Shown here: positions 13,101 to 28,100 of the stretch, one piece after another
Layout: the number at the start of each line of letters is the position of its first letter
Position numbering within the stretch: position 1 is the first letter of the stretch
Origin: Owenia fusiformis
Taxonomy: Eukaryota > Annelida > Polychaeta > Sabellida > Oweniidae
Assembly (NCBI GenBank): GCA_903813345.2
Contig: CAIIXF020000009.1
Location: 13,282,347 to 13,342,346 of the forward strand
Length of the DNA: 60,000 bases
Reading direction: 5' to 3'
Program-made: the position numbers and the translations under genes
The notes under the pieces: generated by a model
Told to the model about the DNA's origin: nothing
Seen by the model: the letters and a program-made list of their open reading frames with translations, nothing else
The model's database searches: none

Positions 13101-16100
13101 AAGTTCTTATAATAACGGCCTAGGAGATAGTCTGGTAGAACTTTAATTGGATTTCCAGATAAATCCAGTGTTGTAATATTTGAGGGAAGGTCTAGTGGTA
13201 GTGATGTGATGTTCCTGTTACTACAGTCCACAGTCCATGTTGTACAATTACATTGCTGGCACTTATTGTCATTACTTGGAGTGGCCTCACTAAATCCATC
13301 ATTTTGGATCTTCTTTAACTCTCCTTTTTCTGCATAGTTGACGTTTCCATTCACATTCATGAAAACTACTGCCAAATATATTAGTGTCAAAATTTGTTTT
13401 TCCATCACTAATGAGTTTTTTAGTTTAGTTTTTATACCTGTCTTTTTTCTTTTCTTTTTTTACCATTCAAAGTACAACTTCTCAACTTCAAAACGTTTTC
13501 AAGAATGAAGTATTCAATAATAATGACTGTTACATTTAAACATATACTAAGATCAGTATTTATATTTATTTTTATCTGCAGTTATTTTGGATCATTTATC
13601 ATCAAAATGAATGAAATAAAACGAAACCAGGAAGTGAAGGAAATTCTCCATAATGGCAATATTTATTCGAAATTAGATCATCTTTTTTTAGTTAAGTGAT
13701 ATTGCATTGTAATACGCCTTTACAAATCTTCAGTGAACATTTTTCAAAAATCCATTCAAGGCACAACAAGGACTAGTGACATGTATTGTAAGAGGATCCA
13801 GAGCCAAAATATTTATATATTATTTTCAAAATGAATTGGATAAACTAAGTATTGCAATACTAGCCTTTGAACTCTTGAGTGCAGATCGCGAAATAACATT
13901 TTTAAATAGTTAAAAATAGAGAAACGTAAATTAAAGAGAGGGGGTCTCCTAAAAACACAATTAGAGTAACCCCCTGATTTTTTCGTGTTATTTGTTGTAA
14001 AACAAGTTTGTTTATCAACTTATCAACTCTGAGGCTTGAATTATTTCGTTTACTGCATCAATTCGATGATTGTTCCTAGCCATGAATTTCCACTTACATC
14101 AATAGAAATTCAAATTAAATTTAAAAAGCCCGCTCAAATTTGTTCCGGTCTGATTGGCTTTTTCCTTCAGATTATTTTGGCTTAGAGAAGCCATATTTAT
14201 TACTTCTAAGGGCTTACAATATAGAAAAATCCCCCAAAAAACATTGTATTCTGTTTTCTACTTATTGCGTTCAATTCTGACAGTTGGTTGTTCTTTTGGT
14301 TGTCCTGTTGATATCCTCAATATATTGTCGATATCGTGCTTATGATTTGGTCTCAAGATATATCTAAGGTATATATGATGTTTTATGAGCAATAGACTAG
14401 ATGCGAGTAGAAATGATCTTGATTTACGTCATTAAATATTCAAAATTCAGTCAAAGTGATATCATATTTGAAATCTACATGTAAAAATACATCTAAAAAT
14501 ATGGTTTCGAAAATTGTTTATCAATTTTGAAAATTTAATATTTTTCGAAAAAGTGACTTCTAGTTCGGGTTGAATCCCCATATAATAATATGTCCACTGT
14601 GATATTACAAAATCACAAAAAGTGAAATATCTTTTCTTGAATTGGACATATAACATTTTCTTTTACTGGACATACTTTAATTTGCATAACTATTCGATAC
14701 ATAAGGGCTATATGAAAATTGAACCATTAAAACCTATGTAAATTTAACTTTCTTCTATACCCGCCATGCTATCTGACCCGAGCGAGCCACCTGGTGGTGA
14801 AACTGGTAACTACTAGGGATGGGACGGTTCGTTTTGGTTCGGTTCGGTTCGGTTTTTCGGATCATCAGCCGTCGGTTCGGTTTTTTTCGGTTCGGTTCAT
14901 TCATTTTAAGGATTTGTATTGATTGACATGATTAGCTGCTTTGTCTCTGACTTCACTGCTGACTGTCACTTTCTTTTAATACAACCAATAAAATAACTAA
15001 TTTATGCTTGTAGAAACCTTTATTCTGTGATGCGTTTTTTACAGAGGAAGTCATGAATGTGTACATTTAGTGAGTTTACACTTTCATCTTTTTCTCAATA
15101 TGTCCACTGCTTCTGGTTTCAATTGGGCCCTTTGGGCTGTTAAAATGTCACCAGCCGTCGAGAAGACCCTTCCACTCGGGACCGATGTCGCCGGAATACC
15201 CAAAAGAACCCTGGCAACCTCAGCCAACCTGGGATATTGATACTCATTAACTTATTTAGAATACACGACTAAAGAATATAGTACCAGGGACCACATGATT
15301 GATTACCGAGGGATACGAATACGCGGATACGAAACGAATCTAGTAAATGAGTGAGCTAGCAACAGACAAGACAGACAAGGTAGGGACTAGGAATATCAAA
15401 AATGTTGCTGTAAAACAGTGTTTTTAACTGTTTTATTGATACTTGACCAATGAAATATTAACCCGAAAACGATCCGAAAAGCTGATCCGAAAGTAGGGCC
15501 GTGATCCGAAAACCGATCCGAAGGCTATGAACCGCGGTTTTTCGGTATTTCGGTTATCCGTCCCACCCCTAGTAACTACCTACTCGCATTTGCGTTATTA
15601 TATTGGGACATTACTGATTGTCCAGAATAGAAATCTGGACGACTCGATCTCTTTAGAAAGTGAGCTTGGATTTTGGCTATATCCACCGTGACATCTATAT
15701 GAAAACCGAGTGCAATCAGTATTTAGTATTTTTGAATGTGGAGGATGTACTCCAGGCAGCTTGGTGAAATATTTTTATTTGAGGGCATGACAGCCCTCCA
15801 TGCTTTTGGGAAGCATGCAATATGGCTATTGGGGAGCCATAGCTTTAGGTGCATAAGGGCTCCACCCACATTTAAGGTGTGTGGAGAGAGATACGCCTCG
15901 CCTTGGGGGCGATTTGGCTTTTGGGAAGCCATAATAGGTGCATAAGGGCGCCACCCACACTTAAGGTGTGTGGAGAGAGATACGCCTCGCCTTGGGGGCG
16001 ATTTGGCTTTTGGGAAGCCATAATAGGTGCATAAGGGCGCCACCCACACTTAAGGTGTGTGGAGAGAGATACGCCTCGCCTTGGGGGCGATTTGGCTTTT

Positions 16101-19100
16101 GGGAAGCCATAATAGGTGCATAAGGGCGCCACCCACACTTAAGGTGTGTGGAGAGCGATACGCCTCGCCTTGGGGGCGATTTGGCTTTTGGGAAGCCATA
16201 ATAGGTGCATAAGGGCGCCACCCACACTTAAGGTGTGTGGAGAGAGATACGCCTCGCCTTGGGGGCGATTTGGCTTTTGGGAAGCCATAATAGGTGCATA
16301 AGGGCGCCACCCACACTTAAGGTGTGTGGAGAGAGATACGCCTCGCTTTGGGGGCGATTTGGCTTTTGGGAAGCCATAATAGGTGCATAAGGGCGCCACC
16401 CACACTTAAGGTGTGTGGAGAGAGATACGCCTCGCCTTGGGAGGCGATTTGGCTTTTGGGAAGCCATAATAGGTGCATAAGGGCGCCACCCACATTTAAG
16501 GTGTGTGGAGAGAGATACGCCTCGCCTTGGGGGCGATTTGGCTTTTGGGAAGCCATAATAGGTGCATAAGGGCGCCACCCACACTTAAGGTGTGTGGAGA
16601 GAGATACGCCTCGCCTTGGGGGCGATTTGGCTTTTGGGAAGCCATAATAGGTGCATAAGGGCGCCACCCACACTTAAGGTGTGTGGAGAGAGATACACCT
16701 TAGGGGCGATTTGGCTTTAGGGAAGCCATAATAGCTGCATAAGGGCGCCACCCACACTTAAGGTATGTGGAGAGAGATACAGGGTGATCATTAAGTTCTG
16801 GGAATTGGTCTGGCATTTCAAGATTTTTCAACCATTTGAGTTGAAATTTTCAGCAAGTGTACATTGTATAATTCTGAATTGACAAGCAATGTTTCATATA
16901 CATATCACATCTACAATTTATTTTATTGTAATTACAGAAAAGTAAAAGTGGTTCGCGGGTCAGCAAATTTTGACTGATGTTAATTTGAAAATTTCCTACC
17001 AAAACATATTCATCTTGCCTAGATGGTTGCTTCAAACTACTTGTACTCGAGGCAGAACAGTACTCTTAAAGTCATTTATTCAGAAGTATTCTTCATTGCT
17101 GAGAGGATCATTTCATTTATGATTGTTTCCATTAGCCTGGGCACCCATGCATTGTTGTCAAACTTAGTCCATAAAGATGTGTTCCAGTCCTCCCTTTGGT
17201 ATCCCTTGAAGATTTGCTCAAGCCGTTGAAATCAGTTCCTTATCGGAATCAAACTTATGACCTCTCATATAATGCCTTAGCACCCAAAATGTAGTGAAGC
17301 TTAATAGTGCTTCATCTGGTGAATATTGTCTGGTGAATATGGGGCAGTAATAACTTGTGTGAACCCTAATTCTTCAAGAGTAGTATGGGGAGCTTGATTG
17401 ATGGGAAGGAGCATAGTCATAATGGAAGATAACTCCCTGCTATTTTTGGTCATGATTGTGACTTTGAGATGCTGATGAATGGTACGAAATAGAGCAAAGT
17501 ACACTCTTATATAACAATAAAGATGTTACTTTAGAAACTAAAGTTAGAAGTATTTGAAAAATAAAAAAAATCACAGAAATATGTCCACCAAATAGGTATT
17601 TATTAACCATAGTTTTGGATCAAGCAAAATTTGAATTCATTTTTATTTTACTTGACCCACTACGCCATTCGTCATGTTGCTATAGTAACAATAATTATCC
17701 ATTGTGACATCAGATGACTATGAGACTGTTTTATCCAACCCAAAATTACATTCCCCATTTACCTTGAAAATTTCAAGTAAATTGGTTGAAAAATAATGAA
17801 ATGACAGATAAATTCCCAGAACTTAGTGATCACCCTGTATATGCCTTGGGGGCGATTTGGCTTTTGGGAAGCAACATTTTAGAAAAAAAGACGTGGCAGG
17901 GTTGTTTGCATCTTCCCTGTTTTGTTTTTTTAAGGTTATTTTATTTCCATTAGCATAGGTAATGTACAATCTTTCATACAAGTAACATGGAAAAACAAGC
18001 CTAAGTTTACACATTATTGGCTTGTGGAGATACAATTTATACAGTGGAATATTTTACATGTACAATAGTAATAATAATTACAATAACATAATGTAGTGTT
18101 TAGATATGATGAAGATGAAATGAGATGACAGATGATAGTTTGAAAATTTGGCAAGGTAGCTGTTGTCACAAGATTTTGTTAATAAATTCAGACGATAATT
18201 CTATGAGTGTGGAATTGAGCTTTGGAGAAAGATTTTTATCACCAAAAAGAATCATATCTACCTTGTCATGTTTACATTTGCTGGAGAAAAGTTTTAGATC
18301 AGGGTCAGCATGTTGAGAGAGACTTTGGAGAAAAGTTTGTCGGGCATCATGTGTTTGAGGGCAATCAAGTAAATAGTGTACCTTTGTTTGGTTTCGAAAT
18401 CCGCATGGGCAACTTGGATCTCTAAAGTTTTCAAAATTGTGCCGAAAGAAATCAGAGCGCAAAGTCTCAAAGTCAAAATTATTTTATCATACCTATGAGT
18501 CCTTTTCCCAGAGGTAATGCATTGGCCTAACATATGCACCTGTTTAAATCCTCAGAAAATAGCCAAAATCCAACATATGACTGTCTGGAATCTGTTGCCA
18601 TACTTTCCCTCCTCCTAATGCCTGGGTCACATATGCTCCGATCCATCGGCCGGCGCCCGGCCGATTGAGTGTTTTGTTCAATATTGTATTCAATTTTGAA
18701 CAAAATACTCAATCGGCCGGGCGCCGTAGTGAAAATCGGAGCAAATGTGACCACGGCATTACTTATGACACCATATCATGATAATCCCACCTCCGTCTGT
18801 TTGTCTTGGCAATAACTCAATTTCCGGTTGACGGGTTTGATTCAAAATTTATAGCCTTATGCCTTATGGTGCTAGAACCTCGAGAATGAATTTTCCATAT
18901 GGCCGCTCAATTCAAAATGGCCACCATTTTTTAAAAAAATGTTAACTCAAATACGAGTTGATGGATTTGGTTCAAATTTTATATGCAGATGCCTAGGGAC
19001 TAAGGAGCTTTGCTTAAGAAGATGGCCGTTGAATTTCAAAATGGCCACCATTTTTCGTAAAAGTGCGTAATCTTTGATAACTCAAATACCAGTAGAGGGA

Positions 19101-22100
19101 TTTCATTCAAATAATATATGCTGATGCCTTGGGACAAACGAGCTTTGAAGACATTTTCAAGATGGCTGCTAAATTTCAAAATGTCCACTATTTTTGGAAA
19201 AAAGTACAGATTTGTTTGAAATATTATATGCTGATGCCTAGAGAGAAAGGAGCTCTGCTCAAGGTTTTAAGAAGGCCACTTAATTTCAAAATGGCGGCCA
19301 TTTTTGTAGAAAATCATAATCTTTAATCAAATACCTGACTGATTTGGTTCAAATTTATACACTTTTGCCTTAAGGAATTCTTTTAAGATAGCAGCTGAAA
19401 TGTCCACAAATTTTCATAAAAAACATAATCTTCAATAACTCAAATACCAGTGTACTGATTTGGTTATAATTCCATATGCTTATACCTAAGGACAAGGGAG
19501 CTCTGTTCGTGAAGAGATTTTTAAGATGGCCACTATTTATCAAAACATGTATTGTTCTGTGGGAATTGCTGCTCTGTGGAGTTACTGTTTTCTAGTTCCA
19601 ACAAGTACAATTTAGCTGACCTGACAATACCTGTATATATGAACTTTCAAAATTATTTCATGAACAAGATCATCTAGAACTGATTCATTCTAAGCCATGC
19701 TTGCAAGTCACCAAACTGCAAGTAGGTCATTACTAGTTTCACCACCAGGTCGCTAAATCGGGTCAGTTAACATATTTTTATCTTTTTTCATCGATCAGAT
19801 AATATTTTGTTTTACTGGACATACATGTATTTTCATATGAATACCTATCAGATACATAAGGGTAATATGAACATTGAACCATTAACTTAAAATCTGATGA
19901 ATAATCAAGTTTAAGGAACCCTGCCATGTTATCTGCCCTAAATTAGCCACTTTGTGTTGAAACTACTAACTGCCTTCTCACATCTTGGTTATTGAATTTG
20001 TATCTCTTATTTATCGTGCTGCCTCGGAGAACACTTGGTCAAATGCTAAACTTCCTTTAAAATAACAGTGTTGCCGTATTAATATATCACCAGAGTGATG
20101 AATTTACACAGAAGTGTTGCCGTATGTTCAGTGTCTACTCTGATTTCACCCTGTGAATCCCCAATTTTTAATTTTATCTTAATTCTGTATTGATTTTTAC
20201 TACAGTTGGACTTGGCTAAGATGTTACACTGGGGATCACAAGGCGTTGCTAGGAATCCACAGAAAGCTGCTTTTTATTTCAAGCGTGGTGCAGATGCTGG
20301 TGATGCAGAATCCATGTATAATTACGGCTTCATCTTAATGGTGGTAAGCAATGGAGTTATTTCACAACATACCCCTAAATTTTGATAAAAATGCATTATT
20401 TCTAATTAAATTGTATGTTGGATGTCATGTTAATAAATTAGAATGCAATCAGGAAGTGGATTTAATTCTCAGGTGGGAGTAAGGGGTTAAAAGGCTATAT
20501 GCTAGTTTCGTTTTGTTATTGAATCCACAAACAATGTTTCAAAGGAATACATTAATGGCTGTCCCCCCATACTATGTATAAGAACAACAGAGGCACTTCT
20601 ATTAATTTTGAGATATATTGTATTGTGTTTCAAATTCAAAAGTTTCAAATTGATGTATTTTTATTTGTGTTTTGAGAAAAATCCAAATCTGGGAATTCTC
20701 ATTTATTTTGAAATGTGTCTCAAGATAAGATCACAAATACTACTATTTTTGTGCCACTCCAAATCCAAAATAGCTGTTCAGTTATACCTGGTTATACCCA
20801 TATTTATGCCATGAACACAAACCAGTTGTAGAAATGTTATTATTATTTAAATAAACAAATATTATGAAGAATTGATTTGTAGATTTCATCCATTATAAGT
20901 TGTTATTATTATTATTTTAAAATGAAAAAGCATCCCTGAGAAAATCAAAAAGTATATTTTTACTCTGAAAATACATGTTTGATTGAATTTCGTTTTTCAG
21001 GGTAAAGGTATTGAAAAGGACATCACACTTGGTCTACATTACATGGAGATGGCTGCAGAACTGAACTTTCCCAATGCATTCAACATGCTAGGCTGGTATG
21101 CTCACAATGAGGAGAGAAACATCACTAAAGCTGCATACTGGTACTCTAAAGGGGCAGAAATGGGCAACCCTGAGGCTAATACCAACATGGGATATTTCTA
21201 CCAAGGGGGGCTGATACCAGGAAAGCCTGCTGATCAAGTAAGTTCATTTCAAAGTTTTAGTGTGTGTTCTCAGCAGTCATATCATTAACAACAATGCTGA
21301 AATTTTTTCATGTTGATTTCAATGTATGGTTTCTTTTCTACTAAATATCTCAAATATTTATTTTACTGTGTAGGTCATTATAAAGATGGCATCCGTAGAG
21401 TAGGGTACTGTTGAGTATTATTATTGGTCAACCAACCACACTGCCATCTTTTCGTTGGTGCAGTATCTAACATTTTAGTCTCATCTTTGCGTAGTGTCAT
21501 CTTGATGCATCAAGTAAAGGTATTACTAGTACATAGATGTACTGTGTGTATGACTGAACGAATACACTGGTTTAACAGTGGTGTAGTGCATGTTTATCAT
21601 ATTTTTACAGTTTTGGATTTTTGTGTGTTTTGTAATGCTACAAATGAAATACACTGCATTATGATTACATGATTTTCAGAATTTGGCAGCTGAATATTTT
21701 CTGACTGCAGCGAATATGGGTCAACTCGATGCAGGGATACAGGTTGCGCATTACTATATGAGGGCTGGTACCTCAGTTCTCCCCAGGAATCCACCACTCG
21801 CCACTTTGTAAGTAATATAGTATAGTGTTTAGTGTTAATATAATATATTATTATATACCCAATATGTAACACTAATCCTGATTGGTCAATACCTAGTCAC
21901 GTGTTCCGAAATAGATTTACTATTTCCCTCGGAAAGTTATATTCCCTCAAATGTGACGTTAGCGGGAATATACATTTGAACTATTGCCCGCTGACGTCAC
22001 AATTGCAACTTCTATTACCCTTGGAAACGTCTGCGCATCATCAATGCGCAGACGAAAAACAGAAAAATTGGAGGATGAGCACAAACACAAATCAACTCCG

Positions 22101-25100
22101 TTCACCATGACAGACGTGCGTGAACGATACAATATAAGCAACGTGTATAAAGTTCCCTAAGCTCAATACGTCTGTGTAATTTCAAGTGTTATGATAATCT
22201 ATTCCGCGTGTTAAACGTGATTGAATTTGTCAAGTGAGAGTCTCAGAGGCAAAAATTTCTGTTGAGCATCTGATGACATCACAGCTTATAATGCTAACAC
22301 TCCCCCGGGGAGGGGGCTTTGTAAGCCTTTTTGGCCTTCGCAGAGGAAACGGGACGAGAGTCAGTATAGGGTATATAATAAAACAAATAGTGACTGCCTA
22401 ATTTCGAGCAATAGTGTAAATGATTTCCCCTTGGGAATATCCTCTACAATGTACTATTCCCTCAGCCTGCGGCTTCGGGAATAGTAAATTGTAGAGGATA
22501 TTCCCTCGGGGAAATAATTTACACTATTGCCCTCAATGGCAGTCACTATTTGTATAGTGTTTTATTTAAATACAGTAATACCTGTTAAATCCTTACCAAT
22601 TGGGATTGGCTAAAATTGTTCAGGTTGGCAGGTGGTCACATTTCATAGTTTTTAACATTGTAATCTATGGAGATAAAATAGATGGAACACCAAAAAGAGT
22701 TCACATTGAGAGGTGTTCATATTAGAGAGGTGTTTGGGTCTTACTGTAAACAGGCTATACGAGGGAATGTAGGCATATTGGAATGTGCAAATTAACTTGG
22801 ATCTTCTTGACACAATGGCTTGGACACTTATGGCACATAAAGGCGAATTCCAGTTATCCCCCCATAACTGCCTTAAAACTTGTTTACAAGAATATGTTTT
22901 GTATTGCAGATGGGCACGTCATATAGCAGAACAGAATCCTGCTATAGGCAAGGTTCTTAGATCTGCATTGATGGCTTATAAGGAAGGGAACTGGTGAGTA
23001 TTGTTTTTAGGGCTTGGATTTGATTAACATTAAGGTTATGCGACAAATAATCACAAAAATCAGAGCTTTAAAAATCAGCTTTAAAGAATAAATTCAGGAT
23101 CCTCAATTTTATTTTGAAGAATAGATGTATGTATGAGCAAAACAATGTAATACATCAGTTATATTACAATTTATTTTAAATTGTCTCCAATCTTTAATAA
23201 AATTTTATATCTGAAAATACAAAATCTACACTTGAGGTACCACAAGTCAAGAATATTCACTTATAATCAGAACATATATTTTTATTCATTCTTTATATGA
23301 TAGGGAGGTTGCTCTTTTGTTCTACATGATGGCTGCTGATGTCGGTCTTGAGGTTGCTAACTTTAATCTGGCACATCTCTGTGAGGAACACCAGGTAAAT
23401 AAGATATAAAAATAAGTTTACTAAAATCTGTATTTTGTGAACTCAGTAAGACCTGTGAACTGTGTAAAAGTGAACTTATCTTTAAAACCTGTCTAAAAGA
23501 AACAGTGGTAGAACCAGTCTAAAGGGAAATACAATAATCCACAGTGTAGTGATCTACAGTGAAACCTGTCTTAAGCGACTTCAGTAAAACTTGTCTAAAC
23601 TGAACTACAGTGAAACTATCTAAAGGTACAGTAAAATCTGTTGAAAGTGAAGTACAGTAAAACATATAACAAGTGAACTACAATAAAACCTGTCTAAAGT
23701 CAACTCCAGCAAAACCTGTCAATGACAGGAAAACCTGTCAAAATTGAGCAACACTCTATAACTTGTCTATTGTCAGCTACTGTGTAAACCTGTCTCATTT
23801 GAACTACAGTCAAGTCTGCCTAAAAGGTTGTACCAATTTCCGAGTTTGTATTTTCATATATTCATGTTTAATTCATTTGTTTTTTAGGGGGAAATTGCAC
23901 AGTTTATAAGTGGAGACTGCATCTGGAGGCATTACAACCTCTCTTCCCAGAGACCCCTGGCATTTGTTAATTCTTTAGGTAAGTACCAAAGGTTACAGTT
24001 CTCCAGTCTGACCCACACATTCATGACACATAACCCAAAAAGTTAAGTTCGGATACATTCATGACACCGCACCCAAGGTCATTTTACTGCATCATCACCG
24101 GAAGTGGTGACATATTGTTATTATAGTCTTCAACTTTTGTGGATGCTGTTTGGACTTGTATACATTTATGATGCACAGTCTAAACTGAGACCAGTTTATA
24201 AAGATTCATGACCTATTGGCAAGTATTATTGAAAATAAATGAATGCATCTTAATATTAATACCTTAATGTTGTGGTATTAAACTTGTTGGAGAACTTTAT
24301 CAACATTAGCTCTTTCATTTATGCTCATCTTTGGCATCTGCAAGTCTAACTTCTTTTTAAACCAGGCATCTGAACCTTCCAAATATGTATGCGCCTGTAG
24401 GTAGCATGACATAAATTTGGGTAATGTTCCATTTAGAGGGAAATCATCCATCAGAATGGGAATTAGCATTTGATCTGGATGAAGCATGTACTGTCTGTGA
24501 GCCAACTTGAACTGGTTCACACAATCCAAGCTTTCGAGGAAATGGCGAGACAGAATCATGATTGTCCTTTGTGCCTGTTCGATGTTTTCTGTGATTACAT
24601 CCACCAAGATGTCTCCTGAAATATATATGAAATTAAATATTAAATTTTCAACTTTGCATTCTGTCATAACAGATAACAACAAAAAAATAACATAAATATA
24701 CACATGAAATTCTATTACCCATTTTTTTAGGTATGGGTAATCGTTATCATGAAATTGTTATCATGAAGATTTACCTGAACCCTGACTGTCATTTGTTTTC
24801 ACTCTTTTTGACTCCCATTACCACCCTCTGGCATTTCAGAGTAATTTTACAAATGTTTGTAATGCTGCTTTTTAGCTCTATTGTATATTCATAGTTCTAC
24901 TTAAAACAATGTTTCAACAACTAAAATTGGGTTAGTTTTTGGAGATACATTCTCTACATATTATACATAGGCGTAGCCAGGGGGTGTGATGGGTGCGACC
25001 TAACCCCCCCCCCCCCATAACCAATAAAAATACAACCAGTAGATAGAACGAGAAAAGAGCTTGAAAATGGTTTTTATTTGAAGCTCCTAGCTCAATTTTG

Positions 25101-28100
25101 AAGGCGGAATTCTTTTGGCGATCACTCCCCCTGACTGAAAGCTGGCTACGCCCCTGTTATATAACAAATAATAACCTAATATATTTCAAAGATTATAACA
25201 AAATTAAATATATGTCACAATCCCTATATTATAGAAAAAATATATTCACCTGCCATGAAGTCTCTTTCTGGAATACATAGTTTGAATTTTGGTTCCAGTT
25301 GCTTAATTATATGCTCATCCACCCATTCAAAGTCATTCATGTCAAAACATACAAAAGCATCACTGTTTTTTGCCCCTATATCTACTGTGTATGATTTCTT
25401 TTTTCTGATCAATAAAATGATCACAGGTTTGAAATAGCATAAGGTGATGATTGCAGTAACTGTTACTAAGACAACGAGGCAACACATCCCTACGAATAGT
25501 TTCCAGTCTATTAAGCAGACTGTTTTGCTTATTCCTTGATTGGTTATGGGTGATCCATCTTTACAGACAATATTATTCCCACAAGAATCCATGGAATTCT
25601 GATCAGTGAATTGTAAAATCCATTCTTCCATCCACAAGCTTGAGCAATCACATTTGAAAGGGTTACCATGGAGACAGAATTTGTTTAAAGATGGCACAGT
25701 CATGTATTCCCATTTGCTAGGTAATGAAGATAACTTGTTGTGTTGTAAAAGAAGCTCGGAAATTTGATTGAAATTATTGATATTGGTGATTTCAATGACA
25801 TTTAGGTCATTATGACTCAGATCTAAAACTTTTATTTTGCTGATGTAGTTCCTTTTTGGCAATGTTTGTATGTGATTATAACTCACATTTAGTACAATAG
25901 ATGTCTCTTGTGAAGAAGGTGGTATGGTTTGTGGAAGTTCATGAAGATCTTTGTTCATACAATCCACATACAGACTTGATTCATGTGGAATATAGTGACA
26001 TTCACATGCTTTGTGACAATCTTCTGTGAGTTTACATTGGAAATCATTTTCCGACAGATCAGTGACATTATGTAGTATATCTGACCCTGGAAATTTACAT
26101 TTGAAGTTGTCTGAGATCCACTTAAGTGTTCTTTCTACTCTTATGAATGGACCCGAATTGGCAATTTTTAAGTTTTTAACAACTGTGAATGTCTCGTACA
26201 TATTACAATCACAAACCAGTGGGTTGTGCATAATATTGATATCCTGAAATCCATTAGTGTTAAACAATGTAAAAAGGTCCTTCACATTGTTGATGTTGAT
26301 ATTGGACAGTTCTTGAATACCAAAGGAGCTAAAGTTATTATGTCTCAGATAAAATGTGTAATAGTTTCCTTCGTGGAAAGTCAACATCTTTTTGTCAATA
26401 TTTGTGATTTTGCTTATACTGTTGTAAGAAAAATCATATTCCTTATATTGAGCACGTAGAACTTGGATTAATTCTAGGAATACTGCATCGACTTCCACTA
26501 GGTCATTATGACTTATGTTAAGTTTTATGATGTTGTTGTTGTTTTCCTTGCTGAAAGCACCCCGCTCTATGTGATGTATGTCATTATAAGCGAGATTAAC
26601 CTCCTCGAGATAATTCAGTCTTTTTAGAAATTCACCTGGTAGAATTTTTAGGTTATTATAGGCCATATTTAAATACTGCAATGATTCAAGGCATGTTAGA
26701 GAATTATTCATGATAATATGAATGTTGTTATAACTGACATCAAGTTCTCTTAGGCGAAAATATTGGCACAAATCTTTTGGCAAAACTGTAAGATTGCCAT
26801 GATTATACTCCATGCGTTTGACCATATATGGTAGAATTGTTACATTGTTGTCACATTCTTTCCAAGAACTGTCATAGAGTTGAAATCTGCATTGACATGG
26901 ATTGTCACAATATTTAGTAACCATGACAACATGGAATGTCATCAAAATAACAAAAAGTAGCCTGTATAGTGCCATCCTGTGTCCTTTCCACTGTTGTAAA
27001 TCATTTGGAACTAATCATTTATTGGTACTATTTTAAACCACTTGGTACTATTTGTTCAAGTGCTGCTTGCAACTTCCTGATTACTTTGTGGATTTCTTCA
27101 GTCTCGGCATTGCTCCTAGTCATTACCATTTGAAATAACTTTATCAAATTTCTTGGTACTGATCAAATATATGGTACTGTTTTCTAATTTCATTATATAC
27201 ATGCAGTCTGACATGGTCACTTTGAAGTTTGTACTAGTTCTGATTGCTTACACTGATATATCACTACTTCTTGTGTTCACTCAAGATTGATGTGCAGGTC
27301 CTTTAAATATTGAGCATAAATGTATTAAGTGTTTCTTTCACTGTAATATAACCACATGTACTGTTTTGTTGAGATGTATCATGTCAAGTACATGTGGCAT
27401 ATTCAACTACATTTTTTGACTTGACGTCATCCAGTTACTGCAAATGCCTTTGGCATAGTAAATCTTGTTGTATGCAGTTGATATAATTTGGCAGAGTATC
27501 AAGTGTTTTAACCTCTTGAATCCCAGGCTCTAAAATTGGTTGAAACCAGAGAATTTTTTCATTTTTGCCACCTTTTGACATTTACCTATGGCGGATCGGG
27601 GGAAGGGGGGCCCATGGGGCCCAGGCCCCCCCCCCCCTACGGCCCAGAAAAAAAAAGTTGGGGCAAAAAAGGCCTTAAGGCCCCAAAAAGTGGGCCTTTT
27701 GGTCATTATTGGGCCTTCTAAGGCCTTACTTTTTAATTTTAGGCCAAATTTTGAAGAAAATGGGCCTGAAATTTTCAAAATTTGGGCCCACTTTTTGGTT
27801 TTAGGGGCCCAAAATTTTTTTCCCTGACCTCAAATTTGGGCCCCCCCCTGTTGGTTCCTGGATCCACCACTGTTTACTACATACCTATACAACTTAAGAT
27901 GCTCAACTTAGTCAAAGTAGATAGCAGAGATCATTTCTACACGTTTTAAAACAATTTTTGTGTAAATTGGATAAAAATTGTTCAAATAAGAGCAATTTTT
28001 GTGAAAAATTTTGTGACGGATTTTCTCGTCCCTCTGGGTTTCAAGGTCATTTCTGAGGTGACGAGAAATCTCGTCATTCTGGGTAGTCAAGAGGTTAAGT

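Noticed and set aside
15723-16673. Overlapping minus-strand frames starting MWVAPLCTYYG every 89 bp
   Set aside because: Same frame re-entered at each satellite unit; no conserved protein domain.
24507-26459. Plus-strand open frames opposite TLR-B
   Set aside because: Antisense shadows of the receptor exons without domains of their own.
27530-27827. Proline/glycine-rich open frames on both strands
   Set aside because: Compositional artefacts of C and G runs in a foldback element.
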